NCBI RefSeq assembly: GCF_015665295.1
Contig: NZ_JADFAJ010000007.1
Location: 62,001-126,000, forward strand
Direction: 5' to 3'
Source: Maricaulis sp.
Lineage (GTDB): Bacteria; Pseudomonadota; Alphaproteobacteria; Caulobacterales; Maricaulaceae
Length of the DNA: 64,000 nt
The position numbers and the translations under genes were made by a program. The notes beneath the pieces are model-generated. The model was not told where the DNA came from and did no database searches. It saw only the letters and a list, made by a program, of their open reading frames with translations. Every line of letters begins with the position of its first letter. Position 1 is the first letter of the stretch. Below are positions 58,698 to 64,000 of this stretch, one piece after another.

Positions 58698-59504
58698 ATG
58701 ACCGGTATTCCCGACACGCTGGCCCGGATCGGCGCTTACAAGCGCGACCATATCGAGGCCTGCAAGCAGGCGCGGCCCTATGCCGACATTGCCGCCGCTG
58801 CACGTGATGCCGCGCCGGTCCGAGGTTTCGCTGCCGCGCTTTCTGCGGCGCCCGATAGTCTCGGCCTGATCGCCGAGATCAAGAAGGCGAGCCCTTCGAA
58901 AGGACTGATCCGCGCCGATTTCGATCCGCCCGCCCTCGCCCGGGCCTACGAGCTGGGCGGCGCGACCTGCCTGTCCGTCCTGACCGACACGCCAAGCTTC
59001 CAGGGTGCCGATCATTTCCTCACCGAGGCTCGCGCCGCGGTCTCCCTGCCGGCCCTGCGCAAGGACTTCATGTATGACCGCTATCAGGTCGCCGAAGCCC
59101 GCCTGCTTGGTGCGGACGCCATCCTGGTCATCATGGCCGCCGTCGACGATGACACGGCCCGCGCGCTGATCGAGGAGGCGGCGCAGTGGTCGCTCGACGT
59201 GTTGGTCGAAGTGCATGACGCGCCGGAAATGGAACGGGCGCTGGCCCTGGATGCACCACTCCTGGGCGTCAACAATCGCAATCTGCGGACATTCGAGACA
59301 TCACTGGACACATTCGATGCCCTTGCGCCCATGGTCGGTGACGACCGCCTGCTTGTCGCGGAAAGCGGGATATTCACCGCCGATGACGCGCGACGCCTGA
59401 AGCAGGCCGGTGCGCGCGCCCTCCTCGTCGGCGAAAGCCTGATGCGGCAGCACGATGTCACCGCCGCGACCCGAGCCCTCATGGGTCGATCGGCCGCCGC
59501 TTGA
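58698..59504 (+). CDS. trpC: indole-3-glycerol-phosphate synthase
   Basis: 268 residues, TIM barrel: [20 protein letters not shown] (catalytic Lys), [36 protein letters not shown] and [17 protein letters not shown]. Stand-alone, with no TrpF domain fused. Starts 3 nt after trpD. Its stop codon lies inside the -35 region of the lexA promoter. Confidence 0.96.
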   Translation: MTGIPDTLARIGAYKRDHIEACKQARPYADIAAAARDAAPVRGFAAALSAAPDSLGLIAEIKKASPSKGLIRADFDPPALARAYELGGATCLSVLTDTPSFQGADHFLTEARAAVSLPALRKDFMYDRYQVAEARLLGADAILVIMAAVDDDTARALIEEAAQWSLDVLVEVHDAPEMERALALDAPLLGVNNRNLRTFETSLDTFDALAPMVGDDRLLVAESGIFTADDARRLKQAGARALLVGESLMRQHDVTAATRALMGRSAAA

Positions 59505-59529
59505 CGCGTTTTCAGAACACTTGTAGAAC
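59501..59529 (+). promoter_or_regulatory. lexA promoter with SOS box
   Basis: TTGACG (59501-59506) and TAGAAC (59524-59529) are spaced 17 nt. Overlapping the -10 is GAAC-N7-GAAC (59515-59529), the alphaproteobacterial LexA operator. A second, imperfect GTTC-N7-GTTG follows at 59551-59565. Autoregulation of lexA by its own product fits. Confidence 0.85.
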
Positions 59530-59600
59530 AAACCCACCTATTCATGATTTGTTCCCGGCGGGTTGCACCTGATTCCGGGAATGGGAACAAGGGGGTTGCC

Positions 59601-60299
59601 TTGCTGACGCGGAAACAGAACGAGCTGCTGCTCTTCATTCATCAACGCATCAAGGATACCGGGGTCTCGCCCTCTTTCGACGAGATGAAGGGCGCCCTGC
59701 AACTCGCCTCCAAATCCGGCGTGCACCGCCTGATCACGGCGCTGGAAGAGCGCGGCTTCATTCGCCGACTCGCCCATCGAGCGCGGGCGCTTGAGGTGCT
59801 GAAGCTTCCCGAGTCGGCTGCCGCAGCCGGGTCACCGGCCGTGCCGCAAGGCAATCTTGGTCCCAATGTCGTACGCGGCAATTTTGCCAAACCGGACGAA
59901 AGTCCGCGCGAGACAACCGTCGATGTCCCGATTCTCGGGCGGATCGCGGCCGGTGTTCCGATTTCGGCCATCCAGCATGAAACCGACCGTGTGCCCGTCC
60001 CGGCTGACATGGTCATGGGCGGCGAGCATTTCGCGCTCGAGGTCAAGGGTGATTCCATGATCGAGGCCGGCATCATGGATGGCGACACCGTCCTCATCCG
60101 GCGATGCCAGTCGGCCGAGTCCGGCGATATTGTCGTCGCCCTGGTGGATGATGAGGAAGCCACGCTCAAACGGCTGCGCAAGAAAGGCGGGTCGATCGCC
60201 CTGGAAGCGGCCAATCCGGAATATGAAACCCGCATTTTCGGCCCGGATCGGGTCAAGGTGCAGGGCCGTCTGGTCGGACTGATCCGCCGCTATCACTGA
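59601..60299 (+). CDS. lexA: SOS transcriptional repressor LexA
   Basis: About 232 residues. DNA-binding winged helix ([40 protein letters not shown]), Ala-Gly cleavage site in [17 protein letters not shown], catalytic Ser in [16 protein letters not shown] and catalytic Lys in [12 protein letters not shown]. The start is probably a TTG at 59601 with GGGGG upstream, matching the usual LexA N terminus; a start at 59544 would put the operator inside the coding sequence. Followed by repeat-filled DNA and comEC on the other strand. Confidence 0.93.
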   Translation: MLTRKQNELLLFIHQRIKDTGVSPSFDEMKGALQLASKSGVHRLITALEERGFIRRLAHRARALEVLKLPESAAAAGSPAVPQGNLGPNVVRGNFAKPDESPRETTVDVPILGRIAAGVPISAIQHETDRVPVPADMVMGGEHFALEVKGDSMIEAGIMDGDTVLIRRCQSAESGDIVVALVDDEEATLKRLRKKGGSIALEAANPEYETRIFGPDRVKVQGRLVGLIRRYH

Positions 60300-60322
60300 G
60301 GCAGATCAACGGCGCTGGCACG

Positions 60323-60390
60323 GATTTGGCCTTGGCGTCGATTTGGACTTGGCGCCGATTTGGACTTGGCGCCGATTTGGACTTGGCGCA
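60323..60390 (+). repeat. tandem repeat, four units of 17 bp
   Basis: Unit GATTTGGACTTGGCGCC repeated four times without gaps; the first and last copies differ by one to three bases. Because 17 is not a multiple of three it cannot be a coding repeat. Confidence 0.9.
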
Positions 60391-60410
60391 GCGTCCGCTG
60401 CAGCGGACGC
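60391..60410. repeat. perfect 20-bp palindrome
   Basis: GCGTCCGCTGCAGCGGACGC, directly abutting the 17-bp array, 92 nt after the lexA stop. It could form a strong hairpin or bind a dimeric protein; no T-tract follows. Confidence 0.9.
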
Positions 60411-60536
60411 CATCGACCGAGCCCTCAGGAGTGCGCCCAGGGCCTCAACACGCTCTGTGCCCGCTGCGGCATGTCCGGGAATCCATTCCTGCGACCCGCT
60501 GTGTCGGCTTGGTGCCGCCGGCCAGCCTGCAGCGTT

Positions 60537-60662
60537 GAATCTGCGCCGACCGGTTTCAGCCGACCAGTTTGCGCCGTCCGCTGTGTGCCTTCCGCTTTGT
60601 GCCAACCAATTTGCGCCAACCAATTTGGGCCGGCCAATTCTTGCCGTCCGCTTTGCGTGGTC
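60537..60662 (+). repeat. degenerate tandem repeat, nine units of 14 bp
   Basis: Nine contiguous 14-bp units fit a consensus near CAATTTGCGCCAAC; examples are CAGTTTGCGCCGTC, CGCTTTGTGCCAAC and CAATTTGGGCCGGC. The divergence between units suggests an old array. Confidence 0.8.
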
Positions 60663-60699
60663 GTTGCGGGCTTGTGAGACCACATGATGGGCCCGCACA

Positions 60700-60770
60700 A
60701 CACAGTGTGAACATCCAGTGTGATCATGCAGTCTGGTCATGCTGTGTGATCAAAGTGTGTGATCTCACAA
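60700..60770 (+). repeat. degenerate tandem repeat, about five units of 13-14 bp
   Basis: Units such as CCAGTGTGATCATG, CAGTCTGGTCATG and CTGTGTGATCAAA follow one another. The unit is unrelated to the two arrays upstream. Confidence 0.6.
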
Positions 60771-60906
60771 TGGCACGGGACAGGGTGACCCGGATGATGC
60801 ACCCCTTCCGCTTTTGCCGGAGCCGTTCGCACGCGTCCGGACCGCCATTCCCCATCAGACCGAAGCGCGCACACCGGGCCCGTCTCCAGACCGCATTGTC
60901 TTGCCC

Positions 60907-62994
60907 TCAGGAGCCCTGGCGCGGGGCCGGGCGGGCATGCCGGACCGACACGATTTCGCCCTGCCGCAGATACAGCGACTGGCTACCGGTCCGTTCGAGC
61001 ACATCGGTGTCGATAATGTCGGCACCGCATTGCTGCTCGACAGGTGGTGGCACGCGCATGTCCGCGATGATCAGGTCGGCGCGGGCGCAATCGGTCTGCC
61101 AGTCATCAAGGGCAAGCAGGCGGGTTACGCGCAGGCCGCCCAGCCGCGCACTGCAGCCCTGCCCGTCGCAACGGGCGTCCCACACTGCAGGCGCCGGCTG
61201 AGCCACAGCCCGGGCCTCCAGGAAGACCCGGGCCGCAAAGCGCGAGCGTCGCCGGTCGCTGACCACCCATTGCCCCGTCTCGTCCCGCGCCAGGATGAGG
61301 CCCGTATCCGAGATGAACAGGTTTGGTTGCGGCAGGACCGCCCAGCCAGCCAGCGCCACGGCAATCAGGGCGGCGCCGGAGGCGCGCCACCGGCCACGAA
61401 CCAGAAGCGTCAGGACAAAACCGGCAGAGAAGATCGCCAGAACCAGACCCGGCGCGGCTGGCAGATGACGCTGGGCTCCCGGCCAGTCCGCGACCCGGTG
61501 CGCGAGGTCGAGCATGACCGACAGGCCCCACTCCATCAGCGCAAAAGGCAGGCCATCAAGGCCGAGCGGGATCAGGACCAGTCCCAGCACACCGGCAGGC
61601 ATCACCACGGTTGAGAAGATCGGCATGACGAGGAGGTTTCCGGCCAGGCCAAAACTGGCGATCCGATGGAAGTGAAAGGCAGCGAAGCCAGCGGTCGCTG
61701 TCCCGGCGACCAGGCTGGTCGTGCCCAGTCCGCCAAAGAAGAGCCGGATCTGAGCCAGAACACCATTTCGCGCCTGACGGTCGGAACCCGCCTGCCAGAC
61801 CCGGGCAGCCGTGATCAGGGCTGCCGCCGCTGAAAAGGACATCTGAAACCCCGGCGTCACCACGGCCTGAGGCTGCATCACCAGAACCGCCGTGACAGCC
61901 AGGGCGAGCGTGTGAAGGGACAAGGCGCGACGGCCGAGAATAACGGCCCCCAGCACTGAAACCGTCATGATGAAGGCGCGCTGGGTCGGGATAGCCGCGC
62001 CGGACAGCAGGAGATATCCGGCCGCAAAGACCAGCGCCACCCAGGCCGCCGGCACCGCTGCATCATGGCGCCTCGCCCAAGGCGAGATTGCCGAAAACCC
62101 CAATCGCACCGCAAAAAAGACACCGCCCGCCAGCAGGGCCATGTGCATGCCGGATATCGCCAGGACATGCCCCAGCCCCGAGCGGCGCAGGGCGTCGACA
62201 TCACCGGGATCGATATGGGCACGGTCGCCGGTCAGCAGTGCCGCGGCCAGCGCGCCCGGCCGGTCCGCCATACGGCCACGGATATGGCCGGACATGTCAG
62301 CCCGCAGGCGGGCAATCGCCCGCGCCAATTCATCCTGTTCGAGTTCGGGTCCGGCGTCCGCCGGCGCAATGGCATAGCCGGTTGCAACAATGTCCCGGAA
62401 GGCGGCGTGAAAGGCGAAGTCATAGCCGCCCGGTATGGCGGCCGGGCGAGGCGCTGCGAGCACCGCCCGCAGGCTGATCGGATCGCCGGGACGGATGGAG
62501 GCAGCATTGCCCAGCACCCGAACCCGTCGCGCCCGCGGATCGTTCGCGTCCTGCACCAGGCGGACCAGCAGTCTTTGCCGACCGCTGGCGCTGCGATCAA
62601 TGGCCTCCAGCCAACCGGTCAGCTCGACGGCACGCTGGCCGTCCGCGATCGGTGTCCGGTCGTGATGGGCGGCCTCGTGACTTGTTGCGCGCCAGGCAAG
62701 GGCCGCCGCTGCGAGCAGGATCACGGTCATCATTGCGGCCAGCCGGCGCAGGAAGATTCGTCGGCCAGGGGAAAAGCGTGCGAGACCAAAAGCAAGGAAC
62801 GCTGCCAGCAAAAAGCTCGAAACGAGACGCCAGCCGCTCGGACAAGCCCCTGAAAAGACCGCCGCACAGCCGATGATCGCGCCCAGGCTGACGAGAACGG
62901 CCGGGCTGAAATCTGCAAGCGGATCAACGCGATTGACCGGTTGATCCGGGTTTCTTGCCACCCGCTGCGGCAGGATTGCGTCAGGTTGAAGCAT
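60907..62994 (-). CDS. comEC: ComEC/Rec2-family DNA-uptake membrane protein
   Basis: 695 residues. N-terminal membrane and DUF4131-like region, then the Competence domain (LRRSGLGHVLAISGMHMALL, GAAIPTQRAFIMTVSVLG, LALAVTAVLVMQPQAVVTPG) with many helices. The C-terminal part (CARADLIIADMRVPPPVEQ...) is a shortened beta-lactamase-like segment without its metal-binding HxHxDH motif. ComEC forms the inner-membrane channel for incoming single-stranded DNA. In alphaproteobacteria it lies between lexA and gltX, as here. Confidence 0.88.
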   Translation of the reverse strand: MLQPDAILPQRVARNPDQPVNRVDPLADFSPAVLVSLGAIIGCAAVFSGACPSGWRLVSSFLLAAFLAFGLARFSPGRRIFLRRLAAMMTVILLAAAALAWRATSHEAAHHDRTPIADGQRAVELTGWLEAIDRSASGRQRLLVRLVQDANDPRARRVRVLGNAASIRPGDPISLRAVLAAPRPAAIPGGYDFAFHAAFRDIVATGYAIAPADAGPELEQDELARAIARLRADMSGHIRGRMADRPGALAAALLTGDRAHIDPGDVDALRRSGLGHVLAISGMHMALLAGGVFFAVRLGFSAISPWARRHDAAVPAAWVALVFAAGYLLLSGAAIPTQRAFIMTVSVLGAVILGRRALSLHTLALAVTAVLVMQPQAVVTPGFQMSFSAAAALITAARVWQAGSDRQARNGVLAQIRLFFGGLGTTSLVAGTATAGFAAFHFHRIASFGLAGNLLVMPIFSTVVMPAGVLGLVLIPLGLDGLPFALMEWGLSVMLDLAHRVADWPGAQRHLPAAPGLVLAIFSAGFVLTLLVRGRWRASGAALIAVALAGWAVLPQPNLFISDTGLILARDETGQWVVSDRRRSRFAARVFLEARAVAQPAPAVWDARCDGQGCSARLGGLRVTRLLALDDWQTDCARADLIIADMRVPPPVEQQCGADIIDTDVLERTGSQSLYLRQGEIVSVRHARPAPRQGS

Positions 62995-63064
62995 GAAGCA
63001 GCCTACGGTCTATCGCAAAAGCTGATATTCATGCTAACACGGTTCCTCTTTCTCGCAGTGCAGC

Positions 63065-64000
63065 ATGAATTCGCAATTGCAAAACAACGATAAGATGATC
63101 CGAACGCGCTTCGCTCCCTCTCCAACAGGCTTCCTCCATATCGGCGGGGCGCGCACCGCGCTGTTCAACTGGCTGTTCGCCCGCCACCATGGCGGCCAAT
63201 TCCTGCTGCGCATCGAGGATACCGATCGCGCGCGTTCGACCCAAGCCGCCATCGACGCCATTCTTGACGGCCTCGGCTGGCTCGGTCTCGACTGGGATGG
63301 CGACGCCATCTCTCAGTTCGAACGCGCCGACCGCCATGCCGAGATCGCCTATGACCTGCTCGGCAAGGGTCATGCCTTCAAATGCTGGTGCACGCCCGAC
63401 GAGGTCCAGGCCCTGCGCGACGAAGCCTTCGCCGCCGGCCGCGCCCTGCGTTCGCCCTGGCGTGATCGCGATGCGGCTGACGGTCCGGTCGACCAGCCCT
63501 TCACGGTGCGTTTCAGGGCGCCGGACAGTGATGTCGTGCTCGAGGACGCTGTCCAGGGCACGGTGCGCTGGGCGGCCAAGGAGTTTGACGATCTCATCCT
63601 GCTGCGCTCGGACGGTTCGCCAACCTATAATCTTGCCGTGGTGGTCGATGATCACGACATGGAAATCACCCATATCGTGCGCGGTGATGATCACCTGGTG
63701 AATGGCGGCCGCCAGAGCCAGATCTATGATGCGATGGGCTGGGAGCGCCCGGTCTTCGCGCATGTGCCGCTGATCCATGGCCAGGACGGCAAAAAGCTTT
63801 CCAAACGCCATGGCGCGCTCGGCGCCGAAGCTTATCGCGACATGGGCTATCTGCCCGAAGGCCTGCGCAATTATCTCTTGCGGCTGGGCTGGTCGCATGG
63901 CGACCAGGAACTTTTCTCTGACGCCGAGGCGGTCGCCGCCTTCAATCTGGGCGGCCTCAACAAGGCACCGGCCCGAATGGACCTGGACAAGCTTAACCAC
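63065..64000 (+). CDS. gltX: glutamyl-tRNA synthetase, N-terminal part (runs off the window end)
   Basis: 312 codons are present without a stop. The class I signatures are clear: [20 protein letters not shown] (HIGH-type motif) and [13 protein letters not shown] (KMSKS-type). [20 protein letters not shown] and [14 protein letters not shown] also match GltX. Charges tRNA-Glu (possibly tRNA-Gln too). The start is ATG 63065 or, if the ten-residue extension is not used, ATG 63095 ([12 protein letters not shown]). Divergent from comEC. Confidence 0.95.
   Translation, partial: MNSQLQNNDKMIRTRFAPSPTGFLHIGGARTALFNWLFARHHGGQFLLRIEDTDRARSTQAAIDAILDGLGWLGLDWDGDAISQFERADRHAEIAYDLLGKGHAFKCWCTPDEVQALRDEAFAAGRALRSPWRDRDAADGPVDQPFTVRFRAPDSDVVLEDAVQGTVRWAAKEFDDLILLRSDGSPTYNLAVVVDDHDMEITHIVRGDDHLVNGGRQSQIYDAMGWERPVFAHVPLIHGQDGKKLSKRHGALGAEAYRDMGYLPEGLRNYLLRLGWSHGDQELFSDAEAVAAFNLGGLNKAPARMDLDKLNH

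Larger units (their letters stand above)
60300..60906. other. 607-nt gene-free spacer made of tandem repeats
   Basis: Between lexA and the convergent comEC gene. It holds four 17-bp units (60323-60390), a perfect 20-bp palindrome (60391-60410), nine 14-bp units (60537-60662) and a looser 13-14-bp array around 60700-60770. Open frames across it follow the repeats and are not credible genes. Confidence 0.8.

Noticed and set aside
57447-59216. A 589-codon open frame antisense to trpD and trpC
   Set aside because: Antisense shadow; the sense frames are complete enzymes with all motifs.
60323-60662. CRISPR array
   Set aside because: Units are contiguous and 14-17 bp without unique spacers, and no cas gene is present.
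60306-60740. Several 65-145-codon open frames in the lexA-comEC spacer
   Set aside because: They are produced by the 17-bp and 14-bp tandem repeats, whose units are not multiples of three, in all frames.

Overview
The window looks like part of the chromosome of a high-GC alphaproteobacterium of the Caulobacterales/Maricaulales type. The support is its gene neighbourhoods: ntrBC-ntrYX-trkAH-hfq-hflX, fused ispDF, eno...ftsB-pdhA-pdhB-pdhC with a lipoyl domain on E1beta, and trpGDC-lexA-comEC-gltX with an alphaproteobacterial GAAC-N7-GAAC SOS box. Several lineage-type small families also occur (DUF6090, DUF6702). A Maricaulis-like genome is my best guess; that is inference, not proof. I see no rRNA, tRNA, CRISPR array, transposase or prophage.

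Layout. 1-11.4 kb (minus strand): nitrogen/redox signalling (dusB, ntrB, ntrC, ntrY, ntrX), potassium uptake (trkA, trkH), a D-amino-acid aminotransferase, hfq and the 5' part of hflX. 11.5-14.7 kb: ispDF and pncC face ratA-like and lipA genes. 14.75-16.2 kb: an A/T-rich island with a TIR-like gene and a caspase-like gene, resembling a type IV Thoeris anti-phage pair; the caspase gene is broken in frame at a run of seven T. 16.2-16.8 kb is a repeat-rich spacer. 16.8-26.4 kb: accessory genes, including a DUF6090 protein, a SET-domain protein, a large M1 peptidase, three polymer-forming (bactofilin-like) exported proteins and an acyl-CoA/ACP synthetase. 26.5-32.3 kb: lpd, three tandem secreted tail-collar-domain proteins, and small enzymes (HD, cupin, ACT, 2OG-Fe oxygenase). 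32.4-39 kb: the pyruvate dehydrogenase cluster with three unrelated small genes inserted, ending in ftsB. 39.1-42.1 kb: a 998-residue membrane acyltransferase with two SGNH domains. 42.3-54.2 kb: housekeeping genes (eno, fhs, rpmF, pyrG, secG, tpiA, ppiD-like) and a PLP decarboxylase. 54.2-64 kb: tryptophan biosynthesis (trpE, trpG, trpD, trpC), lexA with its SOS promoter, a minisatellite-filled spacer, comEC, and gltX running off the end.

Most notable points: (1) the TIR/caspase pair with a homopolymer frameshift; (2) two hairpin elements with a nearly identical 26-nt loop and variable but perfectly compensated outer stems; (3) an NtrC whose ATPase motifs have decayed, next to an NtrX that also lacks GAFTGA; (4) palindromic intergenic-type repeats read in frame as the flexible linkers of two PDH subunits; (5) a duplicated SGNH domain whose second copy has lost its catalytic residues; (6) three separate short-unit tandem arrays plus a perfect 20-bp palindrome between lexA and comEC.
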